NCBI GenBank assembly: GCA_044222195.1 | Contig: JBGANS010000009.1 | Span: 144,066-208,065 of the forward strand | Origin: JAHBXE01 sp044222195 | GTDB lineage: Bacteria; Planctomycetota; Phycisphaerae; Phycisphaerales; UBA1924 | Direction: 5' to 3' | Length of the DNA stretch: 64,000 bases | Part shown: one piece after another, positions 54,640-63,569 of the stretch | How positions within the stretch are numbered: position 1 is the stretch's first letter | Layout: the number at the start of each line of letters is the position of its first letter | Translations under genes and position numbers: made by a program | The notes under the pieces: model-generated | Told to the model about the DNA's origin: nothing | What the model saw: the letters and a program-made list of their open reading frames with translations, nothing else | The model's database searches: none

Positions 54640-57249
54640 ATGGTCCTGTCGGCGGGCGTGATGCTTGGCCCGTTCCAGATCGAGCGAGAGCTCGGGCGCG
54701 GTGGCATGGGCGAGGTGTACCTCGCTCGAGACACGCGCCTGGATCGCCTTGTTGCGATCAAGTCCCTCCCCGAGCACCTCGCCACCGACCCCGACAGGCT
54801 CGCACGCTTCCAGAGGGAAGCGAAGGTGCTCGCATCGCTCAACCACCCCGGAGTTGGCGCGATCTACGGACTCGAGGAGTCTGCTGGACGCCAGTACCTG
54901 ATCCTAGAGTTTGTCGAGGGCGAGACGCTGGCCGTTCGAGTGTCGCGCGGCGCGATCCCCGAGGGTGAAGCCCTGACGCTTGCGCGCCAGATCGCCGAGT
55001 CCCTGGAAGCGGCCCACGAGAAGGGCGTGGTCCACCGCGACATCAAGCCGGGCAACGTGATGCTCACGCGCGACGGAGCCGTCAAAGTGCTTGACTTCGG
55101 TTTGGCACGCGCGGCGGCTGGGCCGACCACATCCACCAACCCCGCCGTTGACCCGGACTCGCCGACCATAAGGTCGCCCGCAGGCGCTTCGCCGACGATC
55201 CCGGGCGCGATCATGGGCACCGCGGGCTACATGTCCCCCGAGCAGGCACGCGGCAAGCCGGTGGACAAACGTTGCGACATCTTCTCGTTCGGTTGTTTGC
55301 TCTACGAGATGCTTACCGGCCGCGGGCCATTTCCGGGCGAGACGATCACCGACGCCTTGGCGGCGGTCATCGGGCGCGATCCGGATTGGAGCGCCCTGCC
55401 GGCGGGCCTGGGTCCGAACGCCAGGCGCGTGCTCGTGCGCTGCCTCGAGAAGGGCCAGAAGCAGCGGTATCGCGATATCGGCGATGTCGCGCTCGACCTC
55501 GCCGCCGCGCCCGCGCTGGATGGCGCGGCCGGCTCGGGATCGGCGCCGTCGAAACGGTTGATCGGGCTGTCGTGGAGCGTGGCCGCTCTTTTCGCCATCG
55601 CCGCGCTGGTGCTCGGCGTTCTCCTTTGGAGGCAGCGCCCCGCCGGTCCCCGGCTCCCGCGGTTTGAACCTCTCACGTTCGCGCCGCAGTTCATTACCAA
55701 CGCGCGATTCACCTCAGATGGCCGTACGGTCGTCTTCAGCGCGGCACGTTCCGGGAACACCGCCGAACTCTTTGTGCGGAGCCCGGAGGATGCGCAGCCC
55801 CGCAGTTTCGGAGCGCCCAACATCCAGCTCCTCTCCGTGTCATCCAAGGGAGAGCTCGCCGTCTTGGTCCGCTCGCGGTACTGGTGTCACCGCACCTACG
55901 TCGGGATGCTTGCCCGCATGCCGCTGGCAGGGGGCGCGCCGCGCGAGATTCTGGATGATGTCACCGGCGCCGACTGGTTCCCTGACGGCGCGGAGCTTGC
56001 CATCATCCGAAGGGTCGGGCCCGTGAGCCGGCTCGAATACCCCGGTGGGACTGTTCTGTGGGAAGCGGCCGGCTACATCAGCGACCTTCGCATCTCGCCC
56101 GACGGCCAGCGCCTGGCATTCGTGACCCACGCGTACGAGGCGGACAATCAGGGCAGTATCGTGGTCGTCGATCGCCATGGAACAACGATCGCAAGGTCTG
56201 TCGAGTACACGGGCGCGGAGGGGCTGGCCTGGTCTTCGAGCGGCGCGGTGGTCCTGTTCTCATCCACGACGAAGGACGACGAGATCTACACGGTTCGCGA
56301 ACTGTCGATGGATGGGGCGATCCGGGATGTGTTGTCCGGCCACGCGGGCATTGTCGTGCTCGACGCCGCGCCCGCGCGCGGGGGCGGCAAGCTGCTCGCC
56401 ACGGACTTCCAGGTCAACGGCACGATCTTCGCGCGGTTCGCGGGCACCGAGTCCGAGCGAGAGCTCTCGTGGCTCGGGGCGTCGTACCTCCCGATCATGT
56501 CGCGGGACGGTCGGAGCGTCGTGTTCACCGATCAGTCACGGACGGCGGGCAAGCACTACGCGGTGTGCCTGCAGGCGGCCGACGGGTCGGCCCCGGTGAG
56601 GCTCGGCGATGGAATTCCGGTCGACTTCTCGGCCGATGGTGCTTCGGTTCTCACGATGGTTCCGTCCGATCCTCCCCGCATGATGATCTACCCGACCGGC
56701 GCCGGCGCCATCCGCGATATCTCCGACCCGGAGTTCGTGTCGTACGACTTCAGCGCGATGCGATTCACCGCCGACGGCCGCGGCGTGCTCTACTGCGGGA
56801 CAAGGAAGGGCGGTGCATCGCGGGCGTACCTGCTGGACCTCGCGAGCGGCGCCATTCGCCCGGTCACGCCCGAGGGGACGCATCGCGCCATCGCCTTTCC
56901 GGACGGAATGGATGTGCTCGCCTGCGCCGCCGACGGACGCTTCAACCGCTACCCGCTCAATGGCGGCGCGCCGACCCCGGTCGCCGGGCTCAATCGCGAA
57001 GATGTGATCCTTGGCCTCAGACCGGACGGCAAGTCGCTGCTCGCTATGCGACCATGGGAGATGCCCGCGCGTGTCGAGGTCGTGGAACTCGCGACGGGAA
57101 AGAGAACTCTGCTGCGCGAGTTGGCGCCCGACAGCAGAATTGGGACCACCGCGACCGTCGGCGTGGACTTCTCCGAGGATGAGAAGAGCTATGTGTACGC
57201 AGTCTGGCGCTCGGTGGGCGAGTTGTTCTTGGTCGAGGGTGTGCCGTGA
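54640..57249 (+). CDS. membrane Ser/Thr protein kinase with PD40 beta-propeller
   Basis: 869 residues from ATG 54640. Kinase domain about 10-275: glycine loop GRGGMGEVYLARD, K41 in VAIK, catalytic HRDIKPGNV (D134), DFG (D152), GTAGYMSPEQA. One membrane helix near residues 310-330 (SWSVAALFAIAALVLGVLLW) is followed by a WD40-like PD40/TolB-type propeller that probably lies outside the cytoplasm (repeats such as FTSDGRTVVFSAARSGNTAELF, ISPDGQRLAFVTHAYE, MSRDGRSVVFTDQSRT). The propeller likely senses an external signal. Unlike the next kinase it lacks an adjacent sigma factor, but a similar repeat block lies upstream. Confidence 0.93.
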   Translation: MVLSAGVMLGPFQIERELGRGGMGEVYLARDTRLDRLVAIKSLPEHLATDPDRLARFQREAKVLASLNHPGVGAIYGLEESAGRQYLILEFVEGETLAVRVSRGAIPEGEALTLARQIAESLEAAHEKGVVHRDIKPGNVMLTRDGAVKVLDFGLARAAAGPTTSTNPAVDPDSPTIRSPAGASPTIPGAIMGTAGYMSPEQARGKPVDKRCDIFSFGCLLYEMLTGRGPFPGETITDALAAVIGRDPDWSALPAGLGPNARRVLVRCLEKGQKQRYRDIGDVALDLAAAPALDGAAGSGSAPSKRLIGLSWSVAALFAIAALVLGVLLWRQRPAGPRLPRFEPLTFAPQFITNARFTSDGRTVVFSAARSGNTAELFVRSPEDAQPRSFGAPNIQLLSVSSKGELAVLVRSRYWCHRTYVGMLARMPLAGGAPREILDDVTGADWFPDGAELAIIRRVGPVSRLEYPGGTVLWEAAGYISDLRISPDGQRLAFVTHAYEADNQGSIVVVDRHGTTIARSVEYTGAEGLAWSSSGAVVLFSSTTKDDEIYTVRELSMDGAIRDVLSGHAGIVVLDAAPARGGGKLLATDFQVNGTIFARFAGTESERELSWLGASYLPIMSRDGRSVVFTDQSRTAGKHYAVCLQAADGSAPVRLGDGIPVDFSADGASVLTMVPSDPPRMMIYPTGAGAIRDISDPEFVSYDFSAMRFTADGRGVLYCGTRKGGASRAYLLDLASGAIRPVTPEGTHRAIAFPDGMDVLACAADGRFNRYPLNGGAPTPVAGLNREDVILGLRPDGKSLLAMRPWEMPARVEVVELATGKRTLLRELAPDSRIGTTATVGVDFSEDEKSYVYAVWRSVGELFLVEGVP

Positions 57250-57340
57250 AACGGGGCACAGAGCGGCTTAGTGTCCGGGCAGAGGGTCAGAGCGAACTCA
57301 GCTCGTTACGCTCGACGCCGCTGTCTGTGGCGCCACGCCA

Positions 57341-57416
57341 GGGTCGCAGGTTTGCAGTGAGGTATCCAAATTAAATCGGCCCTGGCGCACGCGCCAAGGC
57401 CGATTCAATAGCGGGG
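57341..57416. repeat. dispersed hairpin repeat, copy 1 (terminator-like)
   Basis: GGGTCGCAGG at 57341, then a 32-bp inverted repeat at 57374-57405: AATCGGCC-C-TGGCGC, AC, GCGCCA-A-GGCCGATT, with one mismatch, followed by CAATAGCGGGGGG. Copy 2 is at 61891-61967. It lies 92 bp after the first kinase gene and can act as a strong terminator in both directions, although U-tracts are weak. Confidence 0.85.
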
Positions 57417-57497
57417 GGTCGCTATGGCGACCGTTCACAAGGTTCGTACGCTCGGTCCCACCTTGTGAGACGGTCGATCCGGGCGGCATTCTGGGTC
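57406..57497. repeat. repeat block upstream of the ECF sigma factor gene
   Basis: CAATAGCGGGGGGTCGCTAT followed by GGCGACCGTT at 57406-57435, and CGGGCGGCATTCTGGG at 57480-57495, matching the block at 54441-54536. Its left edge is joined to the hairpin repeat. It ends about 70 bp before the sigma factor start, so it could include promoter elements. Confidence 0.65.
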
Positions 57498-57565
57498 TGT
57501 TTCCGCATGGCGGCATGACTGGCCGCCGGGCATGGTTCCAGCGTCGGTCGAGTTACCATGAGCAG

Positions 57566-58150
57566 GTGACTACCGAACAGCCGAACTCCTCCGATGCCAC
57601 GTTGCTCATGGCCAAAGCCGCTCAGGGCGACCGTGCCGCGGCCGACGGCTTGCTCCCGTTGGTGTACGACCAACTCCGCAGGGCGGCGCAGGCAGAAATG
57701 GCCGCGGAGCGAAAGGACCACACGCTCAGCGCGACAGCCCTGGTCCATGAGGCCTACCTCAAGCTCGTCGGGCCTCGCGAGATCGCATGGGCCAACCGGC
57801 GGCATTTTTATGCCGCCGCGGCCGACGCGATGCGTCAAATCCTGCTCGACCATGCCCGGGCCCGGGGGCGTGAAAAGCGGGGTGGGGACCGGCGCCGAGT
57901 CCCCTTGAGCGTCGCCGACGTGGCCGAATCCTGGAATCTCGAAGAAACCGTGAGCCTCGACGTGGCCCTGCGACGCTTGGAGTCGCGAGACACCGGAGTC
58001 TTCGAGGTCGTTCGGCTGCGGTTCTATGCGGGCTTGAACATCGACCAGACCGCCGAGGCCCTGGGAATCTCGCCCGCCACCGTGAAGAGGTGGTGGGAGT
58101 TCGGCCGGACATGGCTGTTTCGGGAGCTTCAGCGAGAACACAAGGAATGA
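57566..58150 (+). CDS. ECF-type RNA polymerase sigma factor
   Basis: 194 residues from GTG 57566 (MTTEQPNSSDATLLMAKAAQGD). Sigma-2 region: LLPLVYDQLRRAAQAEMAAERKDHTLSATALVHEAYLKLV; sigma-4 region: VVRLRFYAGLNIDQTAEALG with SPATVKRWWEFGRTWLFREL. The LSATALVHEAYLKL and RRHFYAAAADAMRQIL motifs are those of the planctomycete-expanded ECF group usually linked to Ser/Thr kinases. Overlaps the kinase gene by ATGA, so kinase and sigma factor are probably one signalling unit. Confidence 0.93.
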   Translation: MTTEQPNSSDATLLMAKAAQGDRAAADGLLPLVYDQLRRAAQAEMAAERKDHTLSATALVHEAYLKLVGPREIAWANRRHFYAAAADAMRQILLDHARARGREKRGGDRRRVPLSVADVAESWNLEETVSLDVALRRLESRDTGVFEVVRLRFYAGLNIDQTAEALGISPATVKRWWEFGRTWLFRELQREHKE

Positions 58151-61100
58151 CGAACCCCACCGGAAACCTCGACCGCCTTGCCGAGATTCTCGAGCACGCA
58201 ATGGCGCTGCAAGGCGCCCATCGCGCGTCGTACCTTCGCGGGGCGTGCGGCGCGGACGACGCATTGCGGGCAGAAGTCGATTCATTACTCGCGGCGCGGG
58301 AGGAACAGGGAGAGTTCCTTGCCGAACCAACACGCGGAGCTCCTTTCAGCGCGGCGGCGACGATGGCTGCGCCGCTCCGCGAAGGCCCGGGCACCCGCAT
58401 CGGTCCCTACAAGATCCTGCAACTCATCGGCGAAGGCGGTTTCGGCTCGGTCTTCATGGCCGAGCAGGAGAAGCCGGTCGCGCGGAAGGTCGCGCTCAAG
58501 ATCATCAAGCTGGGGATGGATACCAAGGCGGTGATTGCGCGCTTCGAGGCCGAGCGCCAGGCCCTGGCGATGATGGATCATCCCAACATCGCGCGAGTGC
58601 TGGATGCGGGGGCGACGGAACAGGGGCGGCCGTACTTCGTGATGGAGCTGTGCAAGGGCGACCCGATCCACGAGTACTGCGACAAGAGCCACCTTTCAAT
58701 AGAGGAGCGGCTTGCGCTGTTCGCGCAGGTGTGCGTGGCGGTGCAGCACGCCCACACCAAGGGGATCATCCATCGAGACATCAAGCCGTCCAATGTGCTG
58801 GTGAGTACTCAGGACGGCAGACCGCACGCGAAGGTCATCGACTTCGGGATTGCCAAGGCGACCGCGAGCAAACTGACCGAGAAGACGCTGTTCACCGAGC
58901 ACAAGGCGCTGATCGGCACGCCCGAGTACATGAGCCCGGAGCAAGCCGAAGGTTCGCTCGATATCGACACCCGCACGGATGTGTACAGCCTGGGTGTCCT
59001 TCTCTACGAACTCCTTACCGGCACGACACCCTTCAGCGGCAAAGAACTTCGCTCCGCGGCGTACGGTGAGATCCAGCGGATCATCCGAGAGGTCGAGCCG
59101 CCCAAGCCCAGCACGCGGATTAGTCACAACACCGACACGCTCGCAAGCGTGGCCGCCCATCGGCACACCGAGCCCAAGAAACTCGGCACAATCGTCCGCG
59201 GCGAACTCGACTGGATCGTGATGAAGGCTCTGGAGAAGGACCGGCAGCGACGCTACGAGACCGCCAACGGCCTCGCGCTCGACATCCGCCGCTACCTCGC
59301 CGGCGAGGCGGTCCAGGCCGCGCCGCCGAGCACGGCGTATCGGGTCAAGAAGTTCATCCGGCGGAACAAGGGGCCGGTTGCCGCGAGCGCGGCGGTGCTC
59401 GTGGTCCTGTTGGCCGGGCTGGCCGGCACGCTGTGGAAGGCGGATGAAGCGCGGCGCGAGGCGAATCGCGCGAACAACGAGGCGTCGGCTGCACGCGCGG
59501 CCGAGGTCGAGCAGCGCCGCCTTGCGACCTCCGAAAGCGAGGCTCGCACGCTCGCGGACCGCAAGACGGCCGAGGTCGTGAAATCCAGCGAGACGATCGA
59601 GTACAACTCCTACGTCGCGAACATGGAAATGGCCGCGGCCGCGATGGACTTCCGCCAGTTCGAGCGCGTGCGCCGTCGGCTGGACGCTTGCCCGGAGCGC
59701 CTGCGAGGCTGGGAGTGGCGCTGGGTTGATGCCGCTGCCGACACTTCCCTCGCCGAATTCAAGGGGCACACCGGCGGTCTATGGATCGTCTTCTTCAGCC
59801 CCGACGGCAAACGGTTCGTCACTGCTTCGGAGGACGGTACCGCGCGGGTGTGGGACGCGGCCACGGGCGCCGCTCTCTTTGAACTCAAGGGTCACACGCG
59901 CGGGATCGAATCCGCCAAGATGAGCGCCGACGGCACGAAGATCGTGACGGCGTCATGGGATGGAACCGCCCGGGTGTGGGACGCGGCGACCGGCGCAACC
60001 CTCGCCGTACTCAAAGAGTTTCACGGGGCCATCCTCACCGCCGCCTTCAGCCCCGACGGTAAGCGGGTCGTCACCGGAGCCTACGACCCCAGCGCACGCG
60101 ACACCGCGCGGGTGTGGGATGCGGCGACGGGAGCCACGCTGCTCGAGCTCAAAGGTGATGGGCACGCGAAGGATGTCCGAGCCGCCGCGTTCAGCCCCGA
60201 CGGCACGCGGATCATCACGGCTGGGTTTGAAGGCCTCAGGAACACCGATGCCACATACCTCTGGGATGCCACGACGGGCGCGCGAGTTGCCGAACTCAAG
60301 GGGCACACCAGAGGTGTTTGGCGGCTCGCGTATAGCTCCGACGGCACACGGATCGTCACCGCGTCGTTCGACGGCACGGCCCGAGTGTGGGATGCGGCAA
60401 CGGGGGCGAGCGTGGCCGAGCTCAAGGGTCACACGCGCGCGCTTTGGTCGGTCGCGTTCAGCCCCAACGGCACACGGATCGTCACCGCGTCGTGGGACAA
60501 CACGGCGCGGGTGTGGGACGCGGCATCGGGGGAGAGCGTGGCCGAACTCAAGGGTCACACCGACGGGCTCATGTCCGCGGGGTTCAGCCCCGACGGCGCG
60601 CGTGTCGTCACCGCATCGAAGGACCAGACCGCGCGGGTGTGGGACGCAGCGACAGGGGCAAGTCTCTCGGAACTCAGAGGCCACCCGGGTAGCGTGACCT
60701 CGGCCGTGTTCAGCCCCGACGGGAATCGGATCATGACCTCCTCGGCGGACCACACCGTGCGCCTGTGGGACGCACGGATGGAGGAGACCAACGCCGCCCT
60801 CGTTGGTCACAAGGATTCCGTCGAAACCGCCAGCTTCAGCCGCGACGGCAGGCGGATTGTTACGGCGTCGAGGGACCACACCGGTCGGATCTGGGATGCC
60901 GCGACCGGCGCGACCCTCGCGGAACTCCAGGGGCACACCGACGAGCTCCAATGGGCCGCGTTCAGCCCCGACGGCACGCGAATAGTCACGACCTCGATCG
61001 ACAAGACCGCTCGGGTGTGGGATGGCGTGACGGGTACGCCCCTCACCTCGCTCAAGGGCCACACTGCCTACCTCATGTCGGCTTCGTTCAGCCCGAGCGG

Positions 61101-61833
61101 CGAACGGATCGTCACGACTTCGGGAGACCGGACCGCGCGGGTGTGGGACGCCGCATCCGGGGCGAGCCTCTTCGAGATCAAGACGCCCGGGGAATGGGCC
61201 ATGTCTGCCGTGTTCAGTCCCGATGGCACGCGGATCGTCACGGTGTCGGACGTCGCCATTGGGCGTGTGTGGGACGTGCCCTCGGGGAAGGTGCTGACCG
61301 AACTCAGAGGCCACACATCGATGGTCCGCTGGGCCGTGTTCAGCGCTGACGGCACGCGGATCGTCACGACGTCGGACGACCAGACGGCGCGGGTGTGGGA
61401 TGCGGCGACGGGAACGACTCTCGCCACGCTCGCGGGCCACACGGAGACAGTCCACTCCGCCGCGTTCAGCCGCGACGGCGCCCGGCTCGTGACCACTTCA
61501 GAGGATCACACCGCCCGGGTGTGGGACACCGCGACGTGGGCCTGCCTCTTCGAACTCAAGGGGCACTCCGCTGGAGTTCACTCCGCCGAGTTCAGCCCCG
61601 ATGGCGCCCGGATCGTCACCGCTTCGGCCGACAACACCGCCCGGGTGTGGGACGCGGCCACCGGGGCGAGCCTCGCCGAACTCAAGGGGCACACGAGCTC
61701 GGTCACCGCCGCATCCTTCAGCCCGGACGGGACGCAGATCCTCACGGCGTCACGTGACAGGACCGCACGGGTCTGGGACAGCGTTCCCTACCGCGAGCGG
61801 TTCAAGCAACGTCAAGCCCAAGTGCCGCGTTGA
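58147..61833 (+). CDS. membrane Ser/Thr protein kinase with C-terminal 16-repeat WD40 domain
   Basis: 1228 residues from ATG 58147. An N-terminal helical region (about 1-75, RLAEILEHAMALQGAHRASY) is typical of sigma-linked planctomycete kinases. Kinase domain about 85-370: IGEGGFGSVFMAEQ, K118 in VALKII, HRDIKPSNV (D211), DFG (D232), GTPEYMSPEQAEG. A membrane helix near residues 415-435 (VAASAAVLVVLLAGLAG). After a coiled coil, 16 WD40 units (VWDAATGASLAELKGHT type) occupy about 530-1225, enough for two propellers. Several repeats are nearly identical at DNA level, pointing to recent duplication. Coupled by ATGA to the sigma factor. Confidence 0.95.
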   Translation: MTNPTGNLDRLAEILEHAMALQGAHRASYLRGACGADDALRAEVDSLLAAREEQGEFLAEPTRGAPFSAAATMAAPLREGPGTRIGPYKILQLIGEGGFGSVFMAEQEKPVARKVALKIIKLGMDTKAVIARFEAERQALAMMDHPNIARVLDAGATEQGRPYFVMELCKGDPIHEYCDKSHLSIEERLALFAQVCVAVQHAHTKGIIHRDIKPSNVLVSTQDGRPHAKVIDFGIAKATASKLTEKTLFTEHKALIGTPEYMSPEQAEGSLDIDTRTDVYSLGVLLYELLTGTTPFSGKELRSAAYGEIQRIIREVEPPKPSTRISHNTDTLASVAAHRHTEPKKLGTIVRGELDWIVMKALEKDRQRRYETANGLALDIRRYLAGEAVQAAPPSTAYRVKKFIRRNKGPVAASAAVLVVLLAGLAGTLWKADEARREANRANNEASAARAAEVEQRRLATSESEARTLADRKTAEVVKSSETIEYNSYVANMEMAAAAMDFRQFERVRRRLDACPERLRGWEWRWVDAAADTSLAEFKGHTGGLWIVFFSPDGKRFVTASEDGTARVWDAATGAALFELKGHTRGIESAKMSADGTKIVTASWDGTARVWDAATGATLAVLKEFHGAILTAAFSPDGKRVVTGAYDPSARDTARVWDAATGATLLELKGDGHAKDVRAAAFSPDGTRIITAGFEGLRNTDATYLWDATTGARVAELKGHTRGVWRLAYSSDGTRIVTASFDGTARVWDAATGASVAELKGHTRALWSVAFSPNGTRIVTASWDNTARVWDAASGESVAELKGHTDGLMSAGFSPDGARVVTASKDQTARVWDAATGASLSELRGHPGSVTSAVFSPDGNRIMTSSADHTVRLWDARMEETNAALVGHKDSVETASFSRDGRRIVTASRDHTGRIWDAATGATLAELQGHTDELQWAAFSPDGTRIVTTSIDKTARVWDGVTGTPLTSLKGHTAYLMSASFSPSGERIVTTSGDRTARVWDAASGASLFEIKTPGEWAMSAVFSPDGTRIVTVSDVAIGRVWDVPSGKVLTELRGHTSMVRWAVFSADGTRIVTTSDDQTARVWDAATGTTLATLAGHTETVHSAAFSRDGARLVTTSEDHTARVWDTATWACLFELKGHSAGVHSAEFSPDGARIVTASADNTARVWDAATGASLAELKGHTSSVTAASFSPDGTQILTASRDRTARVWDSVPYRERFKQRQAQVPR
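59746..61800 (+). repeat. tandem WD40-coding repeats (about 126-bp period, 16 units)
   Basis: Sixteen copies of a WD40-coding unit with period near 126 bp. The most conserved stretch encodes ARVWDAATGAxLAELKGHT and the FSPDGTRIVTAS block. Unit similarity is high at nucleotide level, which makes this stretch prone to recombination and to collapse in assembly. Confidence 0.88.
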
Positions 61834-61890
61834 TCCAGGCTCGACGAGAATCGTGAAACCGACGCGTCACTGGTCAGCGCGAGACAGTCG

Positions 61891-61967
61891 GGGTCGCAGG
61901 TTCGTAGCGCGCTCCGCCAACGAAACCGGCCCTGGCGCACGCGCCAAGGCCGACCCAATAGCGGGGG
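61891..61967. repeat. dispersed hairpin repeat, copy 2
   Basis: GGGTCGCAGG at 61891 and the hairpin CGGCCCTGGCGC-AC-GCGCCAAGGCCG at 61927-61952, then CCAATAGCGGGGG. It matches copy 1 at 57341-57416 in order and spacing (33 versus 36 bp between blocks). It lies 58 bp after the WD40 kinase gene. Confidence 0.85.
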
Positions 61968-62104
61968 CATGGACAAGACTCTCCCTGCGACCACGCCTAA
62001 CGGTGTGGGTGCGGTTTCGGTTCGGCTTGAACGGCTCGGTTACGGTCCTTGACCCGGCTCGGAAGTGGGCAAGCGGGGTGGCGCGGCAACCGGGGCGGGT
62101 TCGG

Positions 62105-63236
62105 GCAGGGGTACAAAAACTCTGTCTCGGTCGGAAGGAGAGTAAGAACCGTGTTCAAACGGCTCCGTGAAGTCCTCGCGCAATCGAGGAGCAACGACCT
62201 CCGCCGGCAGGTTCAGTTCCTCAAGGCGGAGAACCAGATCCTGCGGTCCCGGATCAAGGGGCGCATCCGCCCGAGTTGGGCCGAGCGCGACCGGCTCCTC
62301 AGGTTGGGCAGGCCGTTGGGCCCGGCAATCAAGGAAGTGATTTCGATCGTGGCACCTCAGACGTTCGCCAAGTGGCTGCGGTTGAAGCGGCCCCGGACCA
62401 CCCGACGGCGCAAGCGCGGCCGTCCGCCGAAGCCCCGGGAGGTGCGGGAGCTCGTGGTGCGGTTGGCCCGTGAGACGGGGTGGGGTCATACGAGACTCGT
62501 CGGCGAGATGCGGAAGCTGGGGCACCGGCTGTCCAAGGGCACGATCAAGAACATCCTCAAGGAGGCTGGGATCCCGACCAGTCCCAAGCGGGATGAAAGC
62601 ACCTGGGACCAGTTCCTCAAAGCTCACGCCAAAACCTTGTGGGCTTGTGACTTCGTGAGCAAGCCGATCTGGACCCTCCGGGGCCGGGTGCAGGAGTTCT
62701 TCCTGGTCTTCATGCACATCAACTCCCGCCGGATCGTGGTGACGCCGAGCACCACCAAGCCGAACCCCGCGTGGGTGGCCGAGCAGATGGCGGCGTTTGC
62801 CGACGCGACCAGGGACTGGCCGGAGCGGCCGCGAATGCTCATTCGGGACCGGGACTCGAAGTTCGGTCCGGGCGTGGATATGAGATTGCGGATCGAAGGC
62901 ATCAAGCCATTGCGGCTGCCGCCCTATTCGCCCAATCTGAACGCCTTCGTGGAACGGGTCATCAAGACCATCCAGGTCGAGTGCCTTGACCGATTCATTG
63001 TCCTCGGGACGGGTCACTTGGACTACCTCATCGGCGAGTTTACCGAGTACTACAACCGCCAGCGCCCGCATTCTCGGATCGGCTACCACGCTCCCGCTCA
63101 ACCGCGGGCTCCGGCCGAACCCCTACCGACGATCGGGAGGGTTCGTTGCCAGCAGCGGTTGGGCGGCGTCATCCGGCACTACTACCGCGAGGCTGCCTGA
63201 GCAGTTTGGGGTGGCGACAGAGTATTTGCACCCTGC
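62105..63236. mobile_element. insertion sequence with terminal inverted repeats
   Basis: Left end 62105-62125 (GCAGGGGTACAAAAACTCTG, then TC) pairs with right end 63216-63236, whose reverse complement is GCAGGGTGCAAATACTCTGT, then C, with one gap and two or three mismatches. The roughly 1.13-kb unit encloses one integrase-type transposase. Target-site duplication could not be defined from the flanks. A second, truncated copy of the right end lies at 63457-63551. Confidence 0.75.
62151..63200 (+). CDS. integrase-core (DDE, rve-type) transposase
   Basis: 349 residues from GTG 62151, which has AAGGAG upstream; the open frame extends to 62049 but would cross the left inverted repeat. The N-terminal third is helical and basic, with an HTH region (RELVVRLARETGWGHTRLVG, HRLSKGTIKNILKEAG). 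The catalytic core has LWACDFVSKPI (first Asp), LIRDRDSKFGPG (second Asp) and NAFVERVIKTIQVECLDRF (Glu), then EYYNRQRPHSRIGY, the IS481/IS3-like ending. The C-terminus ends RCQQRLGGVIRHYYREAA. Apparently intact. Confidence 0.92.
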   Translation: MFKRLREVLAQSRSNDLRRQVQFLKAENQILRSRIKGRIRPSWAERDRLLRLGRPLGPAIKEVISIVAPQTFAKWLRLKRPRTTRRRKRGRPPKPREVRELVVRLARETGWGHTRLVGEMRKLGHRLSKGTIKNILKEAGIPTSPKRDESTWDQFLKAHAKTLWACDFVSKPIWTLRGRVQEFFLVFMHINSRRIVVTPSTTKPNPAWVAEQMAAFADATRDWPERPRMLIRDRDSKFGPGVDMRLRIEGIKPLRLPPYSPNLNAFVERVIKTIQVECLDRFIVLGTGHLDYLIGEFTEYYNRQRPHSRIGYHAPAQPRAPAEPLPTIGRVRCQQRLGGVIRHYYREAA

Positions 63237-63348
63237 GGTCCACGACCAAGGCGCCCTTGAGGGCTTCGGTCTCCGTGTGGCCGTCGCCCTCAGGACCTTC
63301 CTGCGTCAATCCACTTGCCGTTCCCGCGTTCGTCGCTACCCTGTCCAT
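63237..63348 (-). pseudogene. possible gene start cut off by the IS
   Basis: A minus-strand frame opens with ATG at 63348 (MDRVATNAGTASGLTQEGPE...LKGALVVDR) and runs into the IS right inverted repeat after about 37 codons. Reading continues only as IS sequence. It may be the 5' end of a disrupted gene; the other part was not recognised on the far side of the element. Confidence 0.35.
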
Positions 63349-63447
63349 GGAGCTCTCCTTGCTGAAAGGGGTTGTCGCAAAACCACCTTCCCGCGGGGAA
63401 GCTCCTTTTGCAAATGTGCGCATGGATCAGGACGTTACCTCAGGACG

Positions 63448-63554
63448 TTACCAAGGATTCGTTGCCAGCAGCGGTTGGGCGGTGTCCTCAAGCACTACTT
63501 TCGTGAGGCTGCTTGAGCAGCTTGGTCGGGGACACATTATTTGTACCCTGCGGT
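63448..63554 (+). pseudogene. second IS fragment: transposase 3' end plus right inverted repeat
   Basis: From 63457 to 63554 the sequence closely matches 63141-63239. It codes the same C-terminal peptide (RCQQRLGGVLKHYFREAA and stop at 63514-63516) and the same right end (GACACATTATTTGTACCCTG at 63531-63550). The rest of this related element is missing, so it is a remnant of an older insertion of a sister IS. Confidence 0.8.
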
Positions 63555-63569
63555 TTTGGCCCCTGCGCC

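Noticed and set aside
57298..57516. Minus-strand ORFs at 57298-57516 and 61812-61994 that share a peptide (RPWRVRQGRF, TCDP)
   Set aside because: The similarity is explained by the palindromic DNA repeat lying in both; start signals are poor, so they are treated as non-coding repeat.
59746..61800. CRISPR-like repeats
   Set aside because: The periodic repeats are in-frame WD40 codons with about 126-bp period and no spacer structure.
62040..63101. 353-codon minus-strand frame opposite the transposase
   Set aside because: It spans the IS left inverted repeat and mirrors the transposase codons; no conserved motif.
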